Shown piece after piece: positions 8,296-17,942 of a stretch of 64,000 nt of DNA. The position numbers were made by a program, and so were the translations under genes. Position 1 is the stretch's first letter; every line of letters begins with the position of its first letter. The DNA comes from an uncultured Gammaproteobacteria bacterium (GTDB taxonomy: Bacteria; Pseudomonadota; Gammaproteobacteria; JAADHQ01): the NCBI GenBank assembly GCA_947258755.1, contig CAMYJO010000014.1, positions 62,001 through 126,000 of the forward strand, in the 5' to 3' direction. Under the pieces are notes generated by a model. The model saw only the letters and a list, made by a program, of their open reading frames with translations, ran no database searches and was not told where the DNA came from.

Positions 8296-10935
8296 ATGAA
8301 TAACGAACGTAAGCGACTTGAAAAGCAACGACTCGGAGAACAAAACTGGCGCCTCTGGGGCCCTTACCTGAGCGAGCGCGCCTGGGGTACCGTTCGTGAA
8401 GATTACAGCGCCGATGGAACTGCCTGGAAATACTTCAATCATGAACAGGCACGATCACGCGCCTATCGCTGGACCGAGGACGGGCTGGGCGGTATCAGTG
8501 ACGAACAACAACACCTCTGTTTTGCGTTGGCCTTGTGGAACGGACAAGACCCTATCCTAAAGGAACGCGCCTTTGGACTGACGGGTAAACAAGGTAATCG
8601 CGGCGAAGACGTCAAGGAATACTATTTCTACAAGAGCGCAACGCCCAGTCACAGCTACTTACACTACCTCTATAAATATCCTCAAGCGGCCTACCCATAT
8701 CAACAACTATTGGATGAAAATCGTCAACGTGGTCGTGAGCAGACGCCGTTTAATTTACAGGATACCGGTGTTTTTGATGATCAGCGCTTCTGGGACATCG
8801 ATGTTCAATATGCCAAGGCCGGTCCTGAGCAAATTCATATTCGCATCACTGCCCATAACCACAGCCCGGAAACGGCCGAATTACAATTATTACCCAGCCT
8901 GTGGTTTCGAAATACCTGGTCCTGGCAAAAACATGCCACGGCCAGGCCATCAATAAAAACCATCGATGCACCAGCAGATAGTGCCTGGGCAGTACAGGCA
9001 CACCATCATGAACTGGGCGATTACTACCTGTATGGTCAACGAGAGGCCGAAGGCTTATTTACTGAAAATGACAGTAATCAGGCATTATTGTGGAACAAGA
9101 AAAACCCAAGCCCTTATGTCAAAGATGCCTTTCACCGTTACATTATCCAGGGGCAAAAAGACGCCATCAATCCCGACAATCAGGGCAGTAAGTATGCCGC
9201 CTGGCACAGTCTGATTGTAGAGGGTGGTCAATCGACACAACTCAATCTTGTACTGTCCGCTTCCCCGCTTGCACAGCCTTTTAGCAACAATGAAGAGATA
9301 CTGGTCACCCGCCGTTCCGAAGCAGATGTCTTTTTTGATGACTTATTACCGCAAGCCCGCCTCGGAGATAGTCGCATTCTTCGTCATGCCATTGCCGGTA
9401 TGATCTGGAGCAAACAATTTTATCATTACGATGTCGCCCGTTGGCTGGATGGCGACATTATTCCAGCGCCCAAAGGCCGCGCAGGACGCAATCAGGATTG
9501 GCGCCACTTTAAGGCCGCGCATATTATTTCCATGCCCGATACCTGGGAGTACCCTTGGTTCGCGGCCTGGGATCTGGCCTATCATTGCGTCACGCTGAGT
9601 CTGTTCGACGTTGATTTTGCCAAAGACCAGATCGAACTGATGCTACATGAAGACTACCTGCATCCAAATGGCCAGCTACCCGCTTACGAATGGGAATTTA
9701 GTGACACCAATCCACCCGTACACGCAATGGGAGCCTTGCAGGTCATTCGTGCAGAGCGGGCACAACGCGGTACTGCCGACCTTGATTTCCTGCAGCGCGT
9801 TTTTAACAAGCTACTGCTTAACTATGCCTGGTGGATTAATCGTAAAGACAGCGACAATCATAATATTTTTGAAGGTGGCTTTCTCGGGCTCGACAATATC
9901 TCGGTGCTGAATCGATCCGAGTCACTGCCTGATGGTCATGTATTAAAACAGGCCGATGCCACAGGATGGATGGCGATGTTTGCGCTCAATATGACCGTCA
10001 TTGCCCTTGAACTGAACAGCATTAACCCGAATTACGAGAACATCGCTATCCAGACTTATCGTCAGTTCCTTGCGATCGCGAATGCCATCGCCGGGCATGG
10101 CTCTGCAGACATGGCATTATGGGATGCTGAAGATAACTTCTTTAAAGACCTTATAGTAAACGCCGATGGCAAGGCACATCATATCGATGTTTATTCATGG
10201 GTAGGAATCATCCCCTTATTCGCCTGTGAAATAATTGATCAACGCCTGCTGGAGAATGCGCCACGTTTTCGGGATGAACTAAACAAACACAAGTCGGGGC
10301 TATTCGATGGCGAGTTTATTTGCGCCTGCCCCGCCCGTGTCAATGATCAGGGTGAACATCTGCTCTCGCTGGTCGACCATAGCATGCTGCCCGGCATCCT
10401 TGAGCGCATCTTCAACTCGGATGAATTTCTGTCAGACTTCGGGGTACGCAGCCTAAGTCGAATTCATGCGACACAAAATACACTCAGTGACATTCCTGGT
10501 CTGGGGACCGGACTCATAGAATATATACCCGGCGAATCCAACAGTGGTCTGTTTGGTGGCAACTCGAACTGGCGCGGGCCTATCTGGATGCCATTAAATT
10601 ATTCTCTGGTTGAAGCCCTGGAAAAATTTCATCGCTATTTGGGTGATGGATTTACCATCAATGTACCGGCATTTAGCAACCAGCCCTTAAATCTAAAACA
10701 GGTTGCGCGTTTGTTATCTGAACGCCTGGCCAATCTGTTTCGACGTGATGAAAATGGCATCATACCCTCCATGCAGGCCTATACCCTTTCACGTGAGAAT
10801 ACCGACTGGGCTGACCTGCTGCTCTTCCATGAATATTTCCATGCAGAAACCGGTCAGGGCCTGGGCGCCGCCCATCAAACGGGCTGGACAGCATTAGTAT
10901 CCAATCTGGTAATGCGACATTATCGTCAGTCTTGA
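8296..10935 (+). CDS. GH63-like (MGH1-type) glycoside hydrolase
   Basis: The 879-residue protein resembles bacterial GH63/MGH1-like glucosidases. An N-terminal beta-sandwich (about 1-300) leads into an (alpha/alpha)6 barrel with MIWSKQFYHYDVARWLDGD, TWEYPWFAAWDLAYHCV, NGQLPAYEWEFSDTNPPVHA and NSNWRGPIWMPLNY. The acidic residues in WAAWDLA and YEWEFSD are candidates for catalysis. It has no signal peptide, so an intracellular sugar or glycoside is the likely substrate. The family is known to act on alpha-glucosides such as glucosylglycerate or kojibiose-type bonds. It ends the SDR-GMC operon and overlaps the oppositely directed GTPase gene by 10 bp. Confidence 0.85.
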   Translation: MNNERKRLEKQRLGEQNWRLWGPYLSERAWGTVREDYSADGTAWKYFNHEQARSRAYRWTEDGLGGISDEQQHLCFALALWNGQDPILKERAFGLTGKQGNRGEDVKEYYFYKSATPSHSYLHYLYKYPQAAYPYQQLLDENRQRGREQTPFNLQDTGVFDDQRFWDIDVQYAKAGPEQIHIRITAHNHSPETAELQLLPSLWFRNTWSWQKHATARPSIKTIDAPADSAWAVQAHHHELGDYYLYGQREAEGLFTENDSNQALLWNKKNPSPYVKDAFHRYIIQGQKDAINPDNQGSKYAAWHSLIVEGGQSTQLNLVLSASPLAQPFSNNEEILVTRRSEADVFFDDLLPQARLGDSRILRHAIAGMIWSKQFYHYDVARWLDGDIIPAPKGRAGRNQDWRHFKAAHIISMPDTWEYPWFAAWDLAYHCVTLSLFDVDFAKDQIELMLHEDYLHPNGQLPAYEWEFSDTNPPVHAMGALQVIRAERAQRGTADLDFLQRVFNKLLLNYAWWINRKDSDNHNIFEGGFLGLDNISVLNRSESLPDGHVLKQADATGWMAMFALNMTVIALELNSINPNYENIAIQTYRQFLAIANAIAGHGSADMALWDAEDNFFKDLIVNADGKAHHIDVYSWVGIIPLFACEIIDQRLLENAPRFRDELNKHKSGLFDGEFICACPARVNDQGEHLLSLVDHSMLPGILERIFNSDEFLSDFGVRSLSRIHATQNTLSDIPGLGTGLIEYIPGESNSGLFGGNSNWRGPIWMPLNYSLVEALEKFHRYLGDGFTINVPAFSNQPLNLKQVARLLSERLANLFRRDENGIIPSMQAYTLSRENTDWADLLLFHEYFHAETGQGLGAAHQTGWTALVSNLVMRHYRQS

Positions 10936-12335
10936 TGACTATTTGCAGCTACCTGGCTGTTATTCGTTATCTGCTTTTCGATGAGCAACGCCAATGAACT
11001 GGTAAGATCGGCGTTATAATTTTCCTGTTTGCGCAGTTTCGCGAATATTTTTTCAAAGGCCCTGCGGGTAGCACTGTCGGACATCTGCCATGATACGGTC
11101 TGTGGATCGATCGTCAGCGGTCCGCGGTTGGCATGGGTACGTTCCTCAATAATACGTTGATGCAACATGGCCCGGCCCAAGGCGACATAAGGGAAATTAA
11201 TGTTTGGCATCGGACCTACACTGATCTCTTCACCCCCAAGGGTATGACCCAGCATCTTGACATTGGCTATTTTATCCGCTGTTAGCCAGGCAGAGACAGC
11301 ACCGGTCAGAGCGCCGAGACCACTGCCTAGCAATAACGAAGTACCGTGAACAGCCAAATCAATAACACTGCCCGCGGCAGCACCGCCTATGGCGCCAGTG
11401 GCTATAAGCTGTTTACGCGTAAGTCCGAATAATACCCAGGTCTGACGTGAGAACATATCCTGTTTCAGCAACTCTACTAATGGTTCCTGACGTTGCAGGT
11501 TTTTATGCTGATAGACCTGTTCGACCTCAAGTCGGCAATGCTGCTCCATCGCAACCAGCTCCTGCTGATATTTTTCTAACAGTTTCTCCCGCGCCAACTC
11601 GGTATTTTCACCGTCTTTCAATCTGTGACTATTCACATGCGTTAACATGCGCGCTAACATCTCTGCAATTAACTGGGCAGACAATTGTCTACGCCTGCCC
11701 TGCTCTTGTTGCAGAATATCAACAGCTTTATCAAGCGGCATTCGCCAATCTTCATGAAGCTCGCCAAATGCTGTCAGCAATTGCAGACGTTTGTAAAAAT
11801 CTGCCTGCATGACATCGAAAACCCTGACGATACGAAAAAATTGTCCTAAAGCCTTCTCCCAGTCATGGGTATAGTCACTGTTACCAATCATATTGATCAA
11901 GGCCATGCTCGGCTGGCCGCTCCAGCGCAAGATCTCCATCTCCGCCTCATACTCCTCGCCAAAGGGACGTGAACCATCCACTACATACAAAATACCGGCG
12001 CCATCAAGAATCGGGGTCAGTAACTGACATTCAGCAGTGAATGTCGGATCATCGTTATGCGTTTGTACGAATCTGCGCACGGTGTCACTTCTATCCATGG
12101 ATGACTCGGCATGCTGCCGCATCCATTCGAGTGCAGCGCGAGCACGCTGAAAACCGGGGGTATCGATAAGCTCATATAATACATCGCCATCGACAGTCAT
12201 TGGGTAGACCCTGTTCTCTACGGTCGTACCAGATAATGGCGAAATATGAACGCTTTCATCTTCTGCCAGGGTAGAGACAATGCTGCTCTTGCCCTTATTC
12301 GGGTGACCAACAATCGCAAATTGCGGTAAACTCAT
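10926..12335 (-). CDS. Era-like GTPase with DUF3482 domain
   Basis: The 469-residue protein has an N-terminal GTPase domain: G1 is GHPNKGKSS (residues 10-18), G2 threonines are T37/T38 (SGTTVEN) and G3 is DTPG (58-61). The rest is the DUF3482 region, with a Gly/Ala-rich hydrophobic segment (IATGAIGGAAAAGSVIDLAV, then LLGSGLGALTGAV) that probably inserts into the membrane. Its start overlaps the end of the DUF2868 gene by 4 nt, so the two are translationally coupled; this pair recurs in Gammaproteobacteria and is of unknown function. A membrane-associated GTPase complex is inferred. Confidence 0.9.
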   Translation of the reverse strand: MSLPQFAIVGHPNKGKSSIVSTLAEDESVHISPLSGTTVENRVYPMTVDGDVLYELIDTPGFQRARAALEWMRQHAESSMDRSDTVRRFVQTHNDDPTFTAECQLLTPILDGAGILYVVDGSRPFGEEYEAEMEILRWSGQPSMALINMIGNSDYTHDWEKALGQFFRIVRVFDVMQADFYKRLQLLTAFGELHEDWRMPLDKAVDILQQEQGRRRQLSAQLIAEMLARMLTHVNSHRLKDGENTELAREKLLEKYQQELVAMEQHCRLEVEQVYQHKNLQRQEPLVELLKQDMFSRQTWVLFGLTRKQLIATGAIGGAAAGSVIDLAVHGTSLLLGSGLGALTGAVSAWLTADKIANVKMLGHTLGGEEISVGPMPNINFPYVALGRAMLHQRIIEERTHANRGPLTIDPQTVSWQMSDSATRRAFEKIFAKLRKQENYNADLTSSLALLIEKQITNNSQVAANSHQD

Positions 12336-13816
12336 GCCACTGGACCTGTTGTTTCTATATGCAGGTTCGGATCAGCCAACGGATTCAGGGCTTGATGCCA
12401 GGTATCCCGGTCGGAGTCGCTGACCTTTTCCATCGCCGATGAAAGCAGGATGATAATCGGAATCTTTGCGCCACAGTGCTGACGTATTTGTTGCACAAAA
12501 TCAGTAAATTCAAGTAACGGCGGCTCCCAGGCTTTTACCAGTACGACGACAACATCCGGGCTTGTACGACATAGAGAGCTTAATAACTCACTATCTTCGG
12601 CGATACTATTACGGCCTCCAGCTTGTAAATAGTCCTGAACATCTATGCCGAGTTGCTGACACCATGCCTGCATCTGCACTTTATCAGTACAAGCCTGAGA
12701 CCAAACGATAAGCGGACAGCTTAGCGCATAGGGCTTGGACACCGTTTGTTCTGCAACGTGATGGACATGACTGCTGTCCGTTTTTTCCGGCTCGGCCGCC
12801 ACAGTAGATACTAATGGTGAATTCATACGTGCAAGCAGTTCTGAAGCCCCGGGCATCTGGCATAAAGCCCGCTGCATAGATTGGCGTAATCGGAACCAGG
12901 AGATAGAAAGCGTCAACAATCTTGGCAATAAACCATAACAACATACCGCCGCGATCAGAAACGGCCACCATTGGCCCAGGGCAATGGCCAATTGCGATGT
13001 CTGATTAGCGGATAGTGATCCTGATTCAAGGCGATAGTAACGGCTATTGGCCACTAACTCAGCTGTTGGCACGGCATCCGGTATAACTGCACTCCAGGGC
13101 GTCGATAACATCAATAAAAACTGGTGGAAGCCAGCATTGCTGAACTGAAGCGTAGTACTCCATGCGAAAGCCAAATCGGAGAATGACACCAGCATGAATG
13201 CCTTGATCAGAATGCCGATATTAAAACTGAACGCAAACAACTGTGACCAGAATGAAAACAACCAGCGACTGACCGGCGCCAATACTGCCGCGTTATCGGC
13301 ATTCCAGATAGCAGACAGACCCTGCCCGCCCTGAACATTAAAAAAGCTGGTCAATTGGCCAGCCAGACGACCTGGATTTAGCAGCCCCAGCATCGCGCCA
13401 ATATTTTTAAACAAGCGCAGCTTAAAAGGCAATAGGCCCAGCAACCAGAGCAATAACAGAAGGATCTGTGGTAATACCAGGGCAACCAAGGCATAGACAA
13501 TGTTAATTGGCTGGGAGCCATCATAATGCAGGACGATGCTGGCCAATCCCCACCCCGAAATCAAACCGAAAACGAGCAATACCAGACCGACAATACGATA
13601 TATTCGCGACCCAGACCGACCACTGCCTTTTGTATGATCCGTGTTAGTGCTCCGCAGCCAACGGCGAATCTGTTGATGCGGTTTATGTCGGACCTGCTGG
13701 AGTGATAAGCCAAAACGGCGATCGCGCTGCTTACGTTCATCTAAATCCAACAAACTGTCAGATTGTAGTGCTTCATTCAGATCGATCAGATCAGTTAACA
13801 ACGTGGAATTCGTCAT
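12332..13816 (-). CDS. DUF2868 membrane protein
   Basis: The 494-residue protein has hydrophobic spans at about 75-95 (IVGLVLLVFGLISGWGLASI), 105-130, 190-215 and 285-305, and a soluble C-terminal domain. That C-terminal region (LSCPLIVWSQACTD, VVVVLVKAWEPPLLEF, PIIILLSSAMEKV) alternates strand and helix like a nucleotide-binding fold but has no Walker motif that I can see. It is the first gene of the two-gene operon with the DUF3482 GTPase and probably its membrane partner. The ATG at 13816 fits the family N-terminus; no same-strand gene lies upstream. Confidence 0.88.
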   Translation of the reverse strand: MTNSTLLTDLIDLNEALQSDSLLDLDERKQRDRRFGLSLQQVRHKPHQQIRRWLRSTNTDHTKGSGRSGSRIYRIVGLVLLVFGLISGWGLASIVLHYDGSQPINIVYALVALVLPQILLLLLWLLGLLPFKLRLFKNIGAMLGLLNPGRLAGQLTSFFNVQGGQGLSAIWNADNAAVLAPVSRWLFSFWSQLFAFSFNIGILIKAFMLVSFSDLAFAWSTTLQFSNAGFHQFLLMLSTPWSAVIPDAVPTAELVANSRYYRLESGSLSANQTSQLAIALGQWWPFLIAAVCCYGLLPRLLTLSISWFRLRQSMQRALCQMPGASELLARMNSPLVSTVAAEPEKTDSSHVHHVAEQTVSKPYALSCPLIVWSQACTDKVQMQAWCQQLGIDVQDYLQAGGRNSIAEDSELLSSLCRTSPDVVVVLVKAWEPPLLEFTDFVQQIRQHCGAKIPIIILLSSAMEKVSDSDRDTWHQALNPLADPNLHIETTGPVA

Positions 13817-14001
13817 TCATACATTCTAACCCAAAAATTCTCGATTTTGGGGGAAAAACGCGAATCGCGTAACATACCTATCTAAATTGGCTATGGTATA
13901 CTCTATTCTATTAATTTAGTAGTCACGACATTGGCGAAACCTAATAATATGACAAGGCACGAGCCGACAACTATTGAAATCAGCGCAGTGAGAAAACAGG
14001 C

Positions 14002-14544
14002 ATGAATAACCCATTTCAGGATCAGCTACTTAAAGCCGGTCTGGTCACCAAGGAACAAGTCCAAAAGGCAAGAAAGAGCCAGAGCAAAAAGAATAAACAG
14101 CAACGCTCAAAGAAAGCGAAAATTACTGATGCGAACAGCAGCGCTGCACAACAGGTCACTAAGGAAAAAGTTAAAGCTGACCGTGAAGCCAACCTTAAAA
14201 AGCAGGAAGCAATACGCAAGAAAGCCATCTCTTCAGAAATAAATCAACTGATCACGCAGCATCGAATAGAACGTGGTGAAGATTGCGACATCGCCTATAA
14301 TTTTGATCATCTTGGCAAAATAAAACGCATTTATGTTAATGCGCAACTCAAGCAAACAATCATTCAGGGTCAGTCAGGGATAGCACGAATTGATGGCCGT
14401 TATGAATTGGTCCCGAGAACAATCGCCGAAAAAATTCAGCAACGCAATGAAAAACGTGTCGTCTTATTTGACCAAGACACACAAGAAAAGGATGAGAATG
14501 ACCCCTATAGTGATTACCAAATACCGGATGATCTGACCTGGTGA
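14002..14544 (+). CDS. DUF2058 (YaiL-type) protein
   Basis: This 180-residue protein matches the DUF2058/YaiL family in length and layout. The first 20 residues (MNNPFQDQLLKAGLVTKEQV) are followed by a long charged Lys/Gln/Ala coiled-coil region (about 25-80), then a compact domain with YNFDHLGKIKRIYVNAQLK and RYELVPRTIAEKIQQR. The family is described as nucleoprotein/polynucleotide-associated; an RNA- or ribosome-linked role is family knowledge only. It is monocistronic, with an AT-rich upstream region. Confidence 0.92.
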   Translation: MNNPFQDQLLKAGLVTKEQVQKARKSQSKKNKQQRSKKAKITDANSSAAQQVTKEKVKADREANLKKQEAIRKKAISSEINQLITQHRIERGEDCDIAYNFDHLGKIKRIYVNAQLKQTIIQGQSGIARIDGRYELVPRTIAEKIQQRNEKRVVLFDQDTQEKDENDPYSDYQIPDDLTW

Positions 14545-14758
14545 TCCCTACCCTTGCTGCTGATAAACTACATTTATCATCCAGTGCTCACGCGAGGATA
14601 AAATTGTCTTATAGATGATGCATTTACACTGCCAGCCTGCTTATACACCCGCGATGTAAAATACTGTAAAATAGACTTATTTACCATTGTCCCAACAACG
14701 GACAAAGAGGATACTGTGTTTACAACAAACATCTATCTGAATAACGGGAGATAAAGAC

Positions 14759-15313
14759 ATGGGTATTCTAGACTCAATTCTTTCAGCAGGCGGCGGCGAC
14801 TCGGTCAGGGAAATCGCAAAAAATTTCGGTCTCAGCGAGGGAGATGCATCTAAGGCTATTGGCCAGCTGGTCCCTTCCATCACACAAGGACTACGTAAAA
14901 ACACCACGGATTCTAATGGCCTCGAATCACTGATCAATGCCATCAGCACTGGCAATCATCAACGTTATGTAGAAGATCCTAAAGAGCTTACAAACGAAAG
15001 AGCAGTCACTGACGGCAATAATATTCTTGGCCATATTTTTGGCAGCAAGGACGTTAGCCGTAATGTTGCACAAACAGCAGCTCAGAACACGGGTATCGAT
15101 AGCGGTATTTTGAAAAAGATGTTACCAATGGTCGCGACGATGGCTATGGGTTCACTCAGTAAAAATAGCTCCGGAGGTGCAGGCCTTGCTAACCATTTAA
15201 CTGGGAGCAATGAATCCAGTGGGCTGCCGAACATGCTGACACAATTTCTGGATTCTGATAATGATGGCAGTGTTACCGATGATTTACTCAACATGGCCAA
15301 GAAATTATTCTAG
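14759..15313 (+). CDS. DUF937 (YidB-like) protein with C-terminal calcium-loop motif
   Basis: The 184-residue protein begins MGILDSILSAGGGDSVREIA and shows the Gly/Ala-rich helical repeats of DUF937 (ASKAIGQLVPSITQGLRK, ILKKMLPMVATMAMGSL). The family's biochemical function is unknown. The C-terminus reads FLDSDNDGSVTDDLLNMAKK, an EF-hand/dockerin-like D-x-D-x-D-G-x-V-x-D-D loop, so calcium binding is plausible. A hairpin follows 35 nt after the stop, between this gene and the convergent protease gene. Confidence 0.85.
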   Translation: MGILDSILSAGGGDSVREIAKNFGLSEGDASKAIGQLVPSITQGLRKNTTDSNGLESLINAISTGNHQRYVEDPKELTNERAVTDGNNILGHIFGSKDVSRNVAQTAAQNTGIDSGILKKMLPMVATMAMGSLSKNSSGGAGLANHLTGSNESSGLPNMLTQFLDSDNDGSVTDDLLNMAKKLF

Positions 15314-15348
15314 CATTGACATACTGCTGTAATTTATAATCAGGGACT

Positions 15349-15378
15349 GGTGGTCAAAGATATTATCGACTGACCACC
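15349..15378. terminator. Hairpin between convergent genes
   Basis: GGTGGTCA (15349-15356) pairs perfectly with TGACCACC (15371-15378) around a 14-nt loop. There is no T-run, so it is a weak terminator candidate serving one or both convergent genes. Confidence 0.4.
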
Positions 15379-15407
15379 GATCCACTGATTATAGCAACAG
15401 CAACCCG

Positions 15408-17141
15408 CTAGGAAGGATTATCGAGCGCCACTTTAGAAGCTTGTTGCGCACGCCATTTTAATAATTGGGCTTTAATTTTTTCTGTCGTCCATATCTGTGG
15501 CAAAGAATGATCATAGTCCTCTTTCGTTTCCCATGCAGTCACTAACGCCTTTGCTTTGGTAAACGCCTCTACAAAACTAGCCGCTGCTGGCACGGATTGT
15601 TTAAAAAATGCCCTGCCGAAAAAAGTAAACTCTGCTTCATCTGAACATCCAAACGAAACATGATCTGACTTGGCTGATGTAATAACAAGGGTGTGATCAT
15701 CCTTCAAGGCCTTAATAAAACCACCTGAATAACAGGATGACACCACGATCACTTTCCATTTTATTTTACTTTCCTTTAAAACCTTGGCCAATTCGGTAGC
15801 GGGAAGATCATTCAGCGGCAGGCCTTGTAATGAAACGCTCAATTCATGGCTTTTTGATCCATGACTGGTCAAAAATAGAAATAGAATATCATCATCCTTA
15901 TCCATAATACCGGCAATATGCAATAAAACACGCTTTAAGTTGGTAACTGATGCCAGCAAAGAGCTATTTGCCACTTTAGGGTTATTGATCAATGCCAATG
16001 AACGGCCTTCGGTACCAAATTGCTTATCAAATAGTGATTTAGAATATTGCGCTTCGTTCATGAATACATCTTGTTGGCCATAGGCGCCAAAACTCACCAT
16101 ATACAAATCCGCGACACCTGGGTTTGAGGGCTTGATATTCGCCAGGCTTTTTTCCAGCAGATCAGGTTGTTTGTAGAATATGGACTCCGCATCAAGTCTC
16201 TTTTTCTTAACGCTCTTTAATTTTGCCTTCTTATCCGGTTTGTTTTCGCCTGAATACCGACCGAATTCCCACCACCCTGTCCGTATTTTTTTATGCCCTC
16301 GTGGCTTCTTTAATGTATAAGTGCCTTTTCCATGTCTACTGCCATTTTCGAATTTACCCTTAAAAACATTACCCTTTTTATCAGTTAAAACACCTTCCCC
16401 ATGATACAGACCTGCAATAAAATCGCCGCGATAATGATCACCGTTACGACTTTTTAATTCGCCAACGCCTTGAGGTTGCCAGTTTACTACTTCACCCGTA
16501 TAGACTTCACCTGACTTGTATTTTATTTTCCCCATGCCCTGCTGAACGCCATTGACAAATTGCCCCGAGTACACATCACCATTTACTACTGAATAAATAC
16601 CTTGACCATGCATTTTCCATTTTTTTATTTCACCGATATAATCACCAGCATCATGAAAGGTGATACTTCCCTTTCCATTAGGAGCGCTCTTTTTAAAATC
16701 GCCTTCGTAGATGTCTCCATTATCGTTAACATACCTGCCTTTCCCGTCAAAATGGTCATTGCGAAATGACCCAGTATATTTTCCCGCTGCATCTGAACTG
16801 TATACGCCTTGACCATGCATCAGACCATTCTGATAATCCCCTTCATATACATCACCTGTTGCCGACTTATATGTGCCCTTACCGTGCATCATGCCATGCT
16901 TGAACTCACCAGTATAAACATCACCATTGCCCCAGGTCAGCTTACCCGCTCCATGAAACAGGCCATTTCTATACTGCCCTTCGTATACTGCACTATCGGG
17001 CAAAACGGTGCGGCCATTCTTATTGGTTAAATAATATTGAGTTAAGTCATCTGCTGATGCAGTTGACATAGAGAGTAAGGCAACTGGAATTACGAGTAAA
17101 ATAACTCGAAAACTATAAAGTCGAATACACAATTGAATCAT
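15408..17141 (-). CDS. Secreted MORN-repeat protein with C13 (legumain/caspase-like) protease domain
   Basis: The ATG at 17141 is preferred over one at 17186: AGGGAT lies ~10 nt upstream and the product then begins with a Sec signal peptide (about 1-31, ending STASA). Residues ~50-290 hold ten MORN repeats (YEGQYRNGLFHGAGKLTWGN and nine more), a motif linked to membrane lipid or protein scaffolding. After a basic linker, residues ~340-570 form a C13-like caspase-fold peptidase with catalytic H427 (LTSHGS) and C470 (VVSSCYSGGF). The whole protein is 577 residues. Export means it acts in the periplasm or at the surface. Substrate is unknown; no obvious partner gene adjoins it. Confidence 0.85.
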   Translation of the reverse strand: MIQLCIRLYSFRVILLVIPVALLSMSTASADDLTQYYLTNKNGRTVLPDSAVYEGQYRNGLFHGAGKLTWGNGDVYTGEFKHGMMHGKGTYKSATGDVYEGDYQNGLMHGQGVYSSDAAGKYTGSFRNDHFDGKGRYVNDNGDIYEGDFKKSAPNGKGSITFHDAGDYIGEIKKWKMHGQGIYSVVNGDVYSGQFVNGVQQGMGKIKYKSGEVYTGEVVNWQPQGVGELKSRNGDHYRGDFIAGLYHGEGVLTDKKGNVFKGKFENGSRHGKGTYTLKKPRGHKKIRTGWWEFGRYSGENKPDKKAKLKSVKKKRLDAESIFYKQPDLLEKSLANIKPSNPGVADLYMVSFGAYGQQDVFMNEAQYSKSLFDKQFGTEGRSLALINNPKVANSSLLASVTNLKRVLLHIAGIMDKDDDILFLFLTSHGSKSHELSVSLQGLPLNDLPATELAKVLKESKIKWKVIVVSSCYSGGFIKALKDDHTLVITSAKSDHVSFGCSDEAEFTFFGRAFFKQSVPAAASFVEAFTKAKALVTAWETKEDYDHSLPQIWTTEKIKAQLLKWRAQQASKVALDNPS

Positions 17142-17208
17142 AATTAATATCCCTATTAGTGAAACCTGATCTTTGCTAAACAACACTGTCCTTCAGCGTT
17201 GCTGTCTA

Positions 17209-17469
17209 TTATTTTAACAATGCATGGTCTTTGGGTAACTTTTTCGACACCCACATGGCCAACCTATGGCGCATCGATTTCTGTGAAATCTGTTCCTCTG
17301 GCATGGGCTGGATCAACTTATCATGTACAAGCAAACGGTATATGTATTCAATTTTATCTGCTGCAGAATCAGTGGCCTCGAACTTAACGACACCTCGATC
17401 TTCTCCATATTTCACACCTATTCGAATCGCCTCTTTGACTAATTCTGCTTCGTGTTTAAGCTTGCTCAT
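17209..17469 (-). CDS. DUF5062-like small protein
   Basis: The 86-residue product starts MSKLKHEAELVKEAIRIGVK and ends WVSKKLPKDHALLK, which matches my memory of the DUF5062 family of small helical proteins. A TGAGGT ribosome site lies 5 nt before the ATG. It is basic, soluble and probably all-helical. Function is unknown. The MORN-protease gene begins 68 nt downstream on the same strand, so cotranscription is possible. Confidence 0.7.
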   Translation of the reverse strand: MSKLKHEAELVKEAIRIGVKYGEDRGVVKFEATDSAADKIEYIYRLLVHDKLIQPMPEEQISQKSMRHRLAMWVSKKLPKDHALLK

Positions 17470-17718
17470 CAGTTACCTCACCCCCCCAGTTGGATAATAG
17501 ACAATGATCGTACTTAATTATTACCATGCTCTGCCTCGGCCAGCACTCGCAAGCAGTAGCAGCAAGCAGTTCAACCTGACGAAACACATCAAATGTAAAC
17601 TACGCTGTTACTCGAATGTCAGATATCATTAACTACCGCATGAATCCAATGAATGAGATTAATCATGTCAATTGGCAGCGCACTTTGCAATAGATTAAAC
17701 GGTCTTGTTATCGGCAGC

Positions 17719-17737
17719 AATAAGAATAATTCTCAAT
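17719..17737 (+). promoter_or_regulatory. Fur-like box
   Basis: The 19-mer AATAAGAATAATTCTCAAT differs at two positions from the common Fur-site form AATGAGAAT-N-ATTCTCATT, keeping the central GAATAATTC palindrome. It lies 205 bp upstream of the bactofilin-like gene and 250 bp upstream of the divergent DUF5062 gene. Iron control of either is inferred. Confidence 0.5.
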
Positions 17738-17801
17738 AAAAACATATTACATCGTTGATGCGATGAAGACTAAGACTCCACGTGCTAAACTTTCCTAGCG
17801 A

Positions 17802-17850
17802 TTCACCCAGGAAAAACATAGGAACCGCTCCTATACTGTAACCGGGTGAA
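17802..17850 (+). other. Nested stem-loop in leader of the bactofilin-like gene
   Basis: An outer stem TTCACCC (17802-17808) / GGGTGAA (17844-17850) encloses a perfect inner hairpin ATAGGA-ACCGC-TCCTAT (17818-17834). It lies downstream of the Fur-like box and 93 nt before the coding start, so it would be transcribed as leader RNA. I cannot match it to a known riboswitch class. Confidence 0.35.
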
Positions 17851-17942
17851 ATCCAACTATTTTCAGAGATATCGTCTGTGTTCTGACCGACATGATGATA
17901 GATACCTGACATTATTGGACTAATGAAATCGAGGAGACGGCA

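Noticed and set aside
17802..17850. Known riboswitch class for the nested hairpin
   Set aside because: I compared it from memory with cobalamin, fluoride, c-di-GMP, guanidine and Moco aptamers; none of their conserved cores is present.
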